A stretch of DNA of 17,381 nt from Candidatus Tayloriibacteriota bacterium (GTDB taxonomy: Bacteria; Patescibacteriota; Minisyncoccia; Phycocordibacterales; PALSA-1337). Under the pieces are notes generated by a model, which was not told where the DNA came from, did not search any database, and saw only the letters and a list, made by a program, of their open reading frames with translations. Shown here in pieces: positions 1-6,518 of this stretch. The translations under genes were made by a program, and so were the position numbers. The number at the start of each line of letters is the position of its first letter. The stretch's first letter is position 1. The stretch covers positions 1-17,381 of the forward strand of contig JANXRK010000039.1 in assembly GCA_025353045.1 (NCBI GenBank). Reading direction: 5' to 3'.

Positions 1-433
1 CGAGGAAATGCATGTTTATAACTGGAACATGATCTTGCATACTAGCGTAGAGAACATTTGTATCAATTTTAGGTAGTCCTGATCGTACGAAGATATAGTA
101 GAGTGAATAAATAATAGGAAGTTGCAGGAAGAGTAGAAAGAAACTTGAGAAAGGATTCACGCCACTCTTTTTGTAAAGCTGCATCTGAAGAAGAGCTTGC
201 TGCTGCTTGTCGGGAGTAGACTGCTTAATCTTGTTCAATTCAGGCTCTATTTCTTTCATTCGAACCTGAGTGACGATAGATTTCTTTGAAAGAGGAAATA
301 GAACAAGACGCACAACTATAGTAAAGATGATTACAGCGAAACCAGCATCAACCCAAGGAAATGTATCGAATAAAAGGATAAGGCCGTTATAAAGAGGGTT
401 AAAAATAACCAGGTGGTATATATTTGAAATCAT
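1..433 (-). CDS. yidC: YidC/Oxa1-family membrane protein insertase (C-terminus outside window)
   Basis: The reading frame is open from the ATG at 433 to the window edge, giving 144 residues. It encodes a membrane insertase that helps place proteins in the cytoplasmic membrane, alone or with SecYEG. A hydrophobic segment at about residues 30-48 carries the motif VVRLVLFPLSKKS. Its Arg42 fits the conserved positive charge in the insertase groove. A charged helical stretch with RMKEIEPELNKIK follows, as in the family's cytoplasmic coiled-coil loop. Next come QMQLYKKSGVNPFSS and a second hydrophobic segment, LLFLQLPIIYSLYYIF. There is no long periplasmic domain before the first of these segments, so this is the short Gram-positive/CPR type. 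It lies 14 nt downstream of rnpA in the classic rpmH-rnpA-yidC order. No ribosome binding site is visible. The family call is firm; the truncation is only the window edge. Confidence 0.93.
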   Translation of the reverse strand, partial: MISNIYHLVIFNPLYNGLILLFDTFPWVDAGFAVIIFTIVVRLVLFPLSKKSIVTQVRMKEIEPELNKIKQSTPDKQQQALLQMQLYKKSGVNPFSSFFLLFLQLPIIYSLYYIFVRSGLPKIDTNVLYASMQDHVPVINMHFL

Positions 434-447
434 AATATCAGTCTATT

Positions 448-777
448 TTACTGTAAAAGTCCAGATTTAACAAAGATTTTTTCTAGTTCAAGTGCCAGAT
501 CTTTAAAAGGAAGTTTTTGTGCTCCGGCTTTCATAATAATAATTATTTTGTGGCCAGATTTAATATTTAATTTTTTAATACTCGAATAAACTTGTCTTTT
601 TATTTTATTTCGATCTACGGCCAATTTCGCTACTTTTTTAGATACCGAAACAGCAAAAGAACTGTTTTTATGAGAGAAAATTTCCCTTAAAATCAAAAAA
701 GGACTATGAAATGATTGTCCTTTTCCGATAATCTCTGTAAATGCTTTGGTTCCGAGTCTTTGTGACTTTGGTAACAT
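448..777 (-). CDS. rnpA: Ribonuclease P protein component
   Basis: This 109-aa protein is the usual length for RnpA, the small basic protein that assists RNase P RNA in trimming tRNA 5' leaders. The family signature appears as DRNKIKRQVYSSIK (about residues 55-68), equivalent to the conserved RNxxKR helix. The N-terminal MLPKSQRLGTKAFTEII matches the typical opening 'LPKxxRLxxxxxF'. The FAVSVSKKVAKLAV strand corresponds to the usual 'VSKKVGKAV' segment. The start ATG lies 1 nt after the rpmH stop codon, so the two are presumably co-transcribed and translationally close; yidC follows. No ribosome binding site is apparent. Identity rests on motif, length and the universal rpmH-rnpA-yidC context. 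Confidence 0.95.
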   Translation of the reverse strand: MLPKSQRLGTKAFTEIIGKGQSFHSPFLILREIFSHKNSSFAVSVSKKVAKLAVDRNKIKRQVYSSIKKLNIKSGHKIIIIMKAGAQKLPFKDLALELEKIFVKSGLLQ

Positions 778-778
778 A

Positions 779-913
779 TTACACAGCTATTTTCTTTCGT
801 CCTTTTGTTCGTCGTCGCTTCAACACTCTTCGTCCAGTAGAAGATTTTGATCTAACAAGAAATCCGTGTGTCTTTGCTCTCTTTCTTTTCTTTGGTTTAT
901 ATGTAAATGACAT
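779..913 (-). CDS. rpmH: 50S ribosomal protein L34
   Basis: This 44-aa, very basic protein begins MSFTYKPKKRKRAKTHGF and ends RTKGRKKIAV. It matches L34, whose family reads roughly '(M)KRTYQPSKRKRxxxHGFRxRMxTxxGRxVLxxRRxKGRxxL'. The central STGRRVLKRRRTKGRK segment (about residues 25-40) is diagnostic. L34 is a component of the large ribosomal subunit. The gene is first in the leftward rpmH-rnpA-yidC group. A good promoter lies immediately upstream, with -10 TATACT ending only 9 nt before the ATG, so the transcript probably has little or no leader. The gene is divergent from dnaA, as in many bacterial origin regions. Confidence 0.96.
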   Translation of the reverse strand: MSFTYKPKKRKRAKTHGFLVRSKSSTGRRVLKRRRTKGRKKIAV

Positions 914-922
914 AGTAAAAGC

Positions 923-951
923 AGTATATAGTATAATTCACAACTTATCAA
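923..951 (-). promoter_or_regulatory. Promoter of rpmH-rnpA-yidC, overlapping a DnaA-like box
   Basis: On the minus strand, TTGATA (946-951) and TATACT (923-928) are separated by exactly 17 bp, close to the sigma70 consensus. A start site 6-7 nt after the -10 would fall 3-4 nt before the rpmH ATG. The -35 element lies inside a DnaA-box-like 9-mer (945-953). DnaA binding there would be expected to compete with RNA polymerase; that regulatory reading is inference. Confidence 0.7.
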
Positions 952-965
952 CAGATTTCCCCACA
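945..965 (+). promoter_or_regulatory. DnaA-box-like pair upstream of dnaA
   Basis: TTATCAACA (945-953) matches the consensus TTATCCACA at 8 of 9 positions. TTCCCCACA (957-965) matches at 7 of 9. Both point the same way and lie between rpmH and dnaA. They could contribute to a two-part origin around dnaA or to DnaA autoregulation. The first is the stronger site; the second is weak. Confidence 0.5.
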
Positions 966-988
966 TTGCGCAAGTTCTCTAATTTTTA

Positions 989-1006
989 AACAAGTATATA
1001 CTTGTT
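989..1006. promoter_or_regulatory. 18-bp perfect palindrome over the likely dnaA -10 element
   Basis: AACAAGTATATACTTGTT is a perfect inverted repeat with no central spacer. It contains TATACT (997-1002), which lies exactly 6 nt before the dnaA ATG at 1009. No good -35 is visible; TTCTCT at 975-980 is the nearest candidate. A dimeric regulator bound here would cover the -10 and the start site, so an operator for dnaA is the natural interpretation. No regulator gene in the window is an obvious partner. Confidence 0.55.
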
Positions 1007-1008
1007 GC

Positions 1009-2355
1009 ATGAACAATCATGTTGAACTATGGGAAAGGGCTTTGGTTGATATTGAATTAGCTGTATCACGAGCTAATTTTTCTACTTGGTTCAATGAAAC
1101 TTATATTTTGAAGAATGAAGAGGGAGTTATCTATCTCGGAGTTCCAAACTCTTTTATTCAAGAGTGGTTGTATAAGAAATTTCATAATACTATTTTAAAA
1201 ACATTGAGACAGCTGAACGAACAAGTGAGAGCACTTGAATATGTCATCGTAAAAGACTCTGACAAAAAGAAGACTGAAGAGAAAAACAAGGCTCAAGTTA
1301 GCTCTACAATCTCAATGCCACTACAAGACTTTTATATCAACAAAGACGATAACTTGAATCCTCGATACATGTTTGATTCCTTCATTGTTGGGCCTTTTAA
1401 TGAACTGGCGAATGCCGCTTCTAAATCTGTTGTTAAAAATCCAGGGGCGACTTATAATCCTCTTTTCATTTATGGAAATACTGGTCACGGAAAAACGCAT
1501 TTGATCCAAGCAATAGGAAACCATATTAAAAAAGATTTTCCACAAAAGAAAGTTTTCTATTTAACATCAGAAAGGTTTGGTTCTGAATACTTTTCATCAC
1601 TTCAAACCAATACAACTCAAAAATTTAAAGATAAATATAGAAAATACGATGTCATTATTATGGATGATATTCAATTCTTTGCTAATAAAGAAAAGTTTCA
1701 AGAGGAATTGTTCCATCTTTTTGAAACTTTCTATCAAACAAATCGTCAATTAGTCTTTTCTTCAGATAAGCATCCAAACTTCATCCCTGGGCTTGAGGAT
1801 CGTTTGAAATCACGCTTCAATCAAGGAATGATTATCGATATACCGGCACCTGACCATGAGTCTAGAATCGCAATTATAAGAGCTAAAAGTCTTATTAGTA
1901 ATGTAGAACTGAAGTCTGATATCCTTGATTTTCTTGCTGCTAGTGTTGATAGCAATGTTCGAGAGCTTGAAGGTATTGTAAACGTCATCGTATGCCAAAC
2001 CCAACTAAAAAATCGTCCTCTTTCTTTACTTGAAATAAAGAATCTAATAAAAAACAATACAAAACCTAAAAAAAATATTTCTATTAAAGATGTTATTAAG
2101 CTTATTTCTAATTTCTACAATGTAAACGAAGAGAGTGTTTATGATAAAACAAGAAAGAAAGAAGTTGTGAAGCCTAGACAAGTAATTATGTATATTCTCC
2201 GAGAGGACTTTAATGTTTCTTTTCCTTCAATAGGGGAGAAAATGGGTGGAAGAGATCATACGACAGTTATTCATTCATGCGATAAAGTTAAAGAGGATCT
2301 GAAGACCAATACAATGCTGATGGAAGAAATAAGTCAGATCAGGGCAATGATGTAG
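1009..2355 (+). CDS. dnaA: Chromosomal replication initiator protein DnaA
   Basis: This 448-aa protein is close to the family's usual length. DnaA is the AAA+ ATPase that binds DnaA boxes at oriC, melts the origin and recruits the helicase. Residues 1-80 form the N-terminal interaction domain (LWERALVDIE...FSTWF). A short linker spans about 82-115. The AAA+ core has Walker A GNTGHGKTH (156-164), Walker B VIIMDDIQ (215-222) and GLEDRLKSRF (261-270) in the arginine-finger/box VII region. The C-terminal DNA-binding domain carries the signature GGRDHTTVIHSCDKV (413-427). Walker A has His where Leu is usual. There is no ribosome binding site; a -10-like hexamer sits 6 nt before the ATG, so the message may be leaderless. 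It is divergent from rpmH and followed by an origin-like gap and dnaN. Confidence 0.98.
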   Translation: MNNHVELWERALVDIELAVSRANFSTWFNETYILKNEEGVIYLGVPNSFIQEWLYKKFHNTILKTLRQLNEQVRALEYVIVKDSDKKKTEEKNKAQVSSTISMPLQDFYINKDDNLNPRYMFDSFIVGPFNELANAASKSVVKNPGATYNPLFIYGNTGHGKTHLIQAIGNHIKKDFPQKKVFYLTSERFGSEYFSSLQTNTTQKFKDKYRKYDVIIMDDIQFFANKEKFQEELFHLFETFYQTNRQLVFSSDKHPNFIPGLEDRLKSRFNQGMIIDIPAPDHESRIAIIRAKSLISNVELKSDILDFLAASVDSNVRELEGIVNVIVCQTQLKNRPLSLLEIKNLIKNNTKPKKNISIKDVIKLISNFYNVNEESVYDKTRKKEVVKPRQVIMYILREDFNVSFPSIGEKMGGRDHTTVIHSCDKVKEDLKTNTMLMEEISQIRAMM

Positions 2356-2569
2356 TTTTATCTTGTGGATAAGTGAATAATAAATGTGGATATTTTTTAT
2401 AAAAAGAGTATATTAAGTAAAAGGGTAAAAGTTAGAGAAAGTTATTGTGAAGATATCAACAGGTAGACTCCATAAAATATGGCTAATAATAATGATATAA
2501 TTGAGTTATCACCATATCCACAGGACTAATAATAATAATAAGTATTTAATATAAATAAAAGACACTCCT
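2356..2569. other. oriC: Predicted replication origin (oriC), dnaA-dnaN intergenic region
   Basis: This 214-bp gap is AT-rich and holds several DnaA-box-like 9-mers. They are a perfect TTATCCACA on the minus strand (2364-2372), an 8/9 match on the minus strand (2385-2393, 21 bp or about two helical turns away), 7/9 matches at 2453-2461 and 2506-2514, and an 8/9 match at 2514-2522. A small hairpin (CCATA/TATGG, 2470-2482) precedes a TAATAATAA run (2484-2492). The right end is almost pure A/T and would melt easily. The dnaA-dnaN gap is a common bacterial origin position. No coding region is seen. Confidence 0.8.
2514..2541 (+). promoter_or_regulatory. DnaA box, GC spacer and DnaA-trio unwinding element
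   Basis: An 8/9 DnaA box (ATATCCACA, 2514-2522) is followed directly by GGAC (2523-2526) and then five tandem TAA trinucleotides (2527-2541). B. subtilis oriC has the same order: DnaA box, GC-rich spacer, then 5'-TA(A/G) DnaA-trios on which DnaA forms a filament to open the duplex. The strand downstream stays AT-rich up to dnaN. The match in order and orientation is visible; function is inferred. Confidence 0.68.
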
Positions 2570-3676
2570 ATGAATATAGAATGCTTGCAAGAAAAATTAA
2601 AAGAAGCTGTGGAATACGCCAGTCGTATTTCAAACAAACACACAACACTTCCAGTACTTTCATGTCTTCTTTTTGATGCTACACAAAAGAATCAACTAAC
2701 TATCAAAGCAACCAATCTCGATTTAGGTATAGAAATTACTATTCCAGTAAAAACAAATGAAGGAGGACTTGTTGCAGTACCAAGTAGTACTATCAATTCC
2801 TTCTTAATCAACGCTGTAGGAGATGAAAAAGGTGTAACACTAGAAACAGCTCAAGGTAATCTAAAAATCAACACCACACGCAATTCTGGGCTTATTAAAA
2901 TACAACCTCATGATGATTTTCCAAGCATTCCAAGAGTTACTAGTGGAAATTCTTTCTCACTGAGCGCACGAGATTTTGTAAAAGGTTTGAAATCCGTTTG
3001 GTATAGTTCATCTGTTTCGAGTATTAAACCTGAACTATCAAGTGTGTATATATACTGCGAAGGGGAGTTTGTGGTTTTTGTTGCTACTGATTCATTTAGA
3101 CTGGCTGAGAAGAAGATTAAAATCAAAAAAACAAAGGATTTTGGACAGATCCTGCTTCCATATAAAAATATTCCTGAAATTATAAAAGTTCTAGAATCTA
3201 TAAACGATGAGGTAGAGGTAAATCTCGATAAAAACCAAATTTCTTTTAGATATAAAGGAATTTATCTTATTTCTAGGGTAATTGACGGAGTATTCCCAGA
3301 TTATAAACAGATTATCCCCAAGACAAGTTCAACAGAAGTTGTTGTTTTGAAGCAGGATTTTGCAAATACACTCAAGCTTTCAAACGTTTTCTCAGATAAA
3401 TTCAATCAAATCAATGTAAAAATTGATCCTACCGCTAAAAAGGCTCAGATTAAAACAAAGAATAATGATGTTGGAGAAAATACAACAATTCTCGATTCAG
3501 CTATAACTGGGGAAGCAGTCGACATTAACTTTAATTACAAATACATCATTGATTGTCTCCAATCAATCGATTCTGATAGTATGAATCTTGTTTTTAGTGG
3601 TCTTAATAAACCAGTTATCATTAGTCCAGTATCAGATACATCTTTCAGATACATAGTGATGCCAATGAATCGTTAA
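2570..3676 (+). CDS. dnaN: DNA polymerase III beta subunit (sliding clamp)
   Basis: This 368-aa protein has the usual length for the ring-shaped processivity clamp. The clamp dimer encircles DNA and tethers the replicative polymerase and other clamp-binding proteins. Visible hallmarks are the N-terminal LKEAVEYASRISNKHTTLPVL segment split by 'TLPVLSCLL' (about 26-34), FVATDSFRLAEKK in the middle domain (equivalent to ATDGHRLA), SRVIDGVFPDYKQIIP in the third domain, and the C-terminal YIVMPMNR, matching the E. coli ending VVMPMRL. It follows the origin region and is 2 nt from the next small ORF, so the pair is almost certainly co-transcribed. No clear ribosome binding site precedes the ATG; TATAAA 14 nt upstream could be a -10. 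Confidence 0.97.
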   Translation: MNIECLQEKLKEAVEYASRISNKHTTLPVLSCLLFDATQKNQLTIKATNLDLGIEITIPVKTNEGGLVAVPSSTINSFLINAVGDEKGVTLETAQGNLKINTTRNSGLIKIQPHDDFPSIPRVTSGNSFSLSARDFVKGLKSVWYSSSVSSIKPELSSVYIYCEGEFVVFVATDSFRLAEKKIKIKKTKDFGQILLPYKNIPEIIKVLESINDEVEVNLDKNQISFRYKGIYLISRVIDGVFPDYKQIIPKTSSTEVVVLKQDFANTLKLSNVFSDKFNQINVKIDPTAKKAQIKTKNNDVGENTTILDSAITGEAVDINFNYKYIIDCLQSIDSDSMNLVFSGLNKPVIISPVSDTSFRYIVMPMNR

Positions 3677-3678
3677 TT

Positions 3679-3930
3679 ATGAAGGAAATATCAAATTTTT
3701 TTGATAAATTTAACAACGTTGCTCTAAAAGAATTAAAAAAGAGAGAATTAATTTGTAATGCCGTAGAAAAAGTTACGAAACATAAGATAGAAATTAAAGA
3801 TATTTCTATAAAAGATGGATCAATCACAATTAAAGGGAATCATGGTCTAAAAAGCGAGATCTTTCTTAAAAAAAGAGCCATTATTGACTTACTTTTAAAT
3901 GGTAATATCAAAGTTTTTGATATTAAATAA
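3679..3930 (+). CDS. Small DUF721/DciA-like protein (candidate helicase loader)
   Basis: This 83-aa protein starts 2 nt after the dnaN stop codon. Residues 15-35 (ALKELKKRELICNAVEKVTKH) form a basic helix. Two strands follow (KIEIKDISIKDGSITIKG), then a helix with EIFLKKRAIIDLLLNGN. This order matches the core of DUF721/DciA proteins: a helix ending before 'vg..i..ht', a strand with 'g.L.V.v', then a helix 'eL...k..il..ln'. DciA is the ancestral loader or stimulator of the DnaB helicase and is often coded near dnaA/dnaN, where recF sits in other bacteria. The resemblance is by pattern only; a generic small hypothetical protein is the alternative. Its stop codon abuts that of the convergent penicillin-binding protein gene with no spacer. 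Confidence 0.5.
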   Translation: MKEISNFFDKFNNVALKELKKRELICNAVEKVTKHKIEIKDISIKDGSITIKGNHGLKSEIFLKKRAIIDLLLNGNIKVFDIK

Positions 3931-6465
3931 CTATCTACTAACCTCTAGATCCACTGAAGCCTCAGCGTGATTGTATACAACATCATAAACTATCACTTTT
4001 ATAATATTATTTGTTTCAATTCCTTCTACATCTTGAGGTGTAAAGCTTAGAATTTTTGGATTTTGCTCGTTTGAAGAAATATATTTTCCATTGACGTAGA
4101 GTTCAGATTTTTTAATGGGGTACTTACTAGTTGTAGTCACTGAAATTGTGATTCGAGAATTTGCGCTGTAAGGCCCACTCTGCTGGGGAAGAGCAAGAGA
4201 CACTTGTGGAGAATTTGCTGCTGTGTGAACGTCATCTGTTTGAGTGGGAACTGGTATATTGGCATTCTCAACAAATTCTGGATGAGTTTGTTTCCATGTG
4301 TTAAACCAATTTCTAACACCATACTCCCAGCTTTCGTACTGAGAATCATGTGTTGGATCTTTGGGTATTTCTCCAGTCGGATCTGTTTTATCTACCCAGT
4401 GTAAAATATTGTGTACATTTGGAAACGGAATCTCCTCTGTTGTTTCTGGTGGGGTAAGGTCAGTAGCCAGTTTTCCTGAAATTGTATCTTTTTTAAATGA
4501 AGTTCCTCCTTTCCATATTCCTCTTAGAACCGGTTTTGCATCGTTCGGTGTTGGCTCAGGCTTCTTAAATGTTTCTTTTGGAAAGTCATTATTTATTTCA
4601 GCCATGAATGCTCCCCAAACTGGAGTAATGATTAGTCCGGCAACCTTTTTGTCCATAGGACTATTGTCGTTTTTTCCAGCCCAAGCGCCAACCACAACGT
4701 TTGGTGTATATCCTTCAATCCATACATCTCGATAATCGTTCGTTGTTCCTGTTTTTGTGGCAATTTGTCGATGAAGGTTGTCGACGTTTTGGCTGATTGT
4801 ACTAAGTCGTACTACCGGATCTGAAAGGATGTCGGTGATTTGTCGAGCAACTTGAGCGGGGATAGCCTGGCTTTGATTAAGATCAGCTTCTTCAAGGATA
4901 TTTCCCTTACTATCCTCTACTTTTAATATTGATCGATAAGGATTTCTCAAACCATCGTTTGCAAATACACCATATGCACTTGTAAGTTCAAGTAGAGAAA
5001 CCTCACCACCCCCAAGAACCAATGTAAGGCCGTATCGATCAGGTGTTGTAAGGCTTGTAATACCCATAGCCTCAGCTGTTTTTATGGAATTACCAATACC
5101 TGTTAAATAAAGCGTTTTAACTGCAGGGATGTTACGCGAATGAGCAAGAGCAGTTCGTATGTTCTCAGGACCTTCCCAGAGGCCGTCGTATTCTACTGGT
5201 GAATAGCAAACCTTTTGATCATCGGTAGGATTTTTTGGCTTACCATCAGGAGTACATTGTGATGAAAACTCAGTTGGTACATCGAAGAGCACAGTATCTG
5301 GGGTATATCCTCTCATGAAAGCCGTAGCGTACACGAAGGGTTTAAATGTTGAACCTGGTTGGCGATATGCTGTAGCAATATTAAAATTTCCATAACCTTT
5401 TTCAAAATAATTTCTCGATCCGACCATTGTCAAAATATCTCCAGTCTTCGGATCGATAGCGACCATAGCCGTATTGCTCGCACTAAAAGATTTCTCAAGA
5501 GTCGGAGCAAAGTTCGCTATAACTTTTTCTGCTTTTTGTTGCATATCAAAGTTCAAAGTCGTAGTAACTTTTAGACCCCCTTCTTCAACCATACTTTCTC
5601 CGTATTTATTTATCAAATAGTCCTTGATATAAAGAGAAAAATGGGGAGCGCGTATGCCAGTTGTATTCTTTTCAAGAAACACAACTTTTTCTTTTGCTGC
5701 AGCCGTGTATTCATCTTTTGTTATAAAACCAATATTAAGCATTTGCTGTAAGACTAGATTTTTACGAGAGTCGAGTTTGTCTTTGTTTGGCCCATAGGGC
5801 GAGTAATAGCTCGGTGCTTGAGGAATTGCAGCTATATATGCGGCTTCAGCAAGGCTAACGTCTTTTGACGACTTTCCAAAGAATGTTTTACTCGCTTCTT
5901 CAACGCCATAAATACTTCCTCCATAAGGGTTTTCGTTGAGATAAGTATTTAGAATTTGGTCTTTTGTCAGAACCTTTTCAAGTTTAATGGCCAAAATCCA
6001 CTCTTTCAATTTTCTTGTTAAAGTTCGGTCCTGAGTAAGTATAGAGTTTTTAATAACTTGTTGGGTGATAGTTGATCCACCCTGTTTTGTTCCACCAGGC
6101 GTCAGGTTTGATAGAATAGCACGCAAAATAGCCGTCGGTTTTATTCCAATATGCTGATAAAATTCCTGATCCTCAATAGCGATCGTAGCTTTTTTAATTT
6201 TTTCAGAAATATCTTCAAAAGGCACCTCGGTTCTTTTTTGATCACTGTGAACATCATAAAGGAGGATTTCTCCAGTTCTATCGTAGATTTTTGTAGATTG
6301 AGCAACCTTTCGTGTCTCAAAAGCACTCAAATCAGGTATTTGGAGGCTTGAAAACCATATAATTCCAACACTAGCCAAGATAAAGAAAAGAGATATCGAT
6401 AAAACAAACAATGCCTTTAATAAGCGCCATTTCCATGATTTAAAGAAACTTTTACCATGCGACAT
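3931..6465 (-). CDS. Class A penicillin-binding protein (bifunctional transglycosylase/transpeptidase)
   Basis: This 844-aa enzyme polymerises lipid II into glycan strands and cross-links the peptides on the outer face of the membrane. A short basic N-terminus and one membrane segment (about 15-38) anchor it. The glycosyltransferase 51 domain shows EDQEFYQHIG (98-107, catalytic Glu98), GGSTITQQ (129-136) and RKLKEWILAIKLEK (151-164). The transpeptidase domain has all three motifs: STFK (372-375, nucleophile Ser372), SRN (443-445) and KTG (571-573). Cys404 and Cys420 in a transpeptidase loop could form a disulfide. After about residue 640 comes a Pro/Thr-rich linker, then a terminal beta-rich, Ig-like segment (about 750-844). 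A TAAAAT hexamer lies 6 nt before the ATG. The gene is divergent from tyrS. Assignment as PBP1A or another class A paralogue cannot be decided here. Confidence 0.95.
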   Translation of the reverse strand: MSHGKSFFKSWKWRLLKALFVLSISLFFILASVGIIWFSSLQIPDLSAFETRKVAQSTKIYDRTGEILLYDVHSDQKRTEVPFEDISEKIKKATIAIEDQEFYQHIGIKPTAILRAILSNLTPGGTKQGGSTITQQVIKNSILTQDRTLTRKLKEWILAIKLEKVLTKDQILNTYLNENPYGGSIYGVEEASKTFFGKSSKDVSLAEAAYIAAIPQAPSYYSPYGPNKDKLDSRKNLVLQQMLNIGFITKDEYTAAAKEKVVFLEKNTTGIRAPHFSLYIKDYLINKYGESMVEEGGLKVTTTLNFDMQQKAEKVIANFAPTLEKSFSASNTAMVAIDPKTGDILTMVGSRNYFEKGYGNFNIATAYRQPGSTFKPFVYATAFMRGYTPDTVLFDVPTEFSSQCTPDGKPKNPTDDQKVCYSPVEYDGLWEGPENIRTALAHSRNIPAVKTLYLTGIGNSIKTAEAMGITSLTTPDRYGLTLVLGGGEVSLLELTSAYGVFANDGLRNPYRSILKVEDSKGNILEEADLNQSQAIPAQVARQITDILSDPVVRLSTISQNVDNLHRQIATKTGTTNDYRDVWIEGYTPNVVVGAWAGKNDNSPMDKKVAGLIITPVWGAFMAEINNDFPKETFKKPEPTPNDAKPVLRGIWKGGTSFKKDTISGKLATDLTPPETTEEIPFPNVHNILHWVDKTDPTGEIPKDPTHDSQYESWEYGVRNWFNTWKQTHPEFVENANIPVPTQTDDVHTAANSPQVSLALPQQSGPYSANSRITISVTTTSKYPIKKSELYVNGKYISSNEQNPKILSFTPQDVEGIETNNIIKVIVYDVVYNHAEASVDLEVSR

Positions 6466-6471
6466 TTAGAA

Positions 6472-6477
6472 ATTTTA
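6472..6477 (-). promoter_or_regulatory. Likely -10 element of the penicillin-binding protein gene
   Basis: TAAAAT on the minus strand ends 6 nt before the ATG, the same spacing as for dnaA, ruvC and yebC. There is no ribosome binding site between them and no convincing -35. Transcription would start at or next to the A of the ATG. The rest of the 53-bp gap to tyrS must also hold the tyrS promoter, which I cannot place with confidence. Confidence 0.45.
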
Positions 6478-6518
6478 GCATAAATGTGTTACATTACATA
6501 GTAATTAAGAAATAAATT

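Noticed and set aside
741..989. 82-aa open frame on the plus strand opposite rpmH and the rnpA start
   Set aside because: It is the shadow of rpmH and the intergenic promoter region; the minus-strand L34 assignment is unambiguous.
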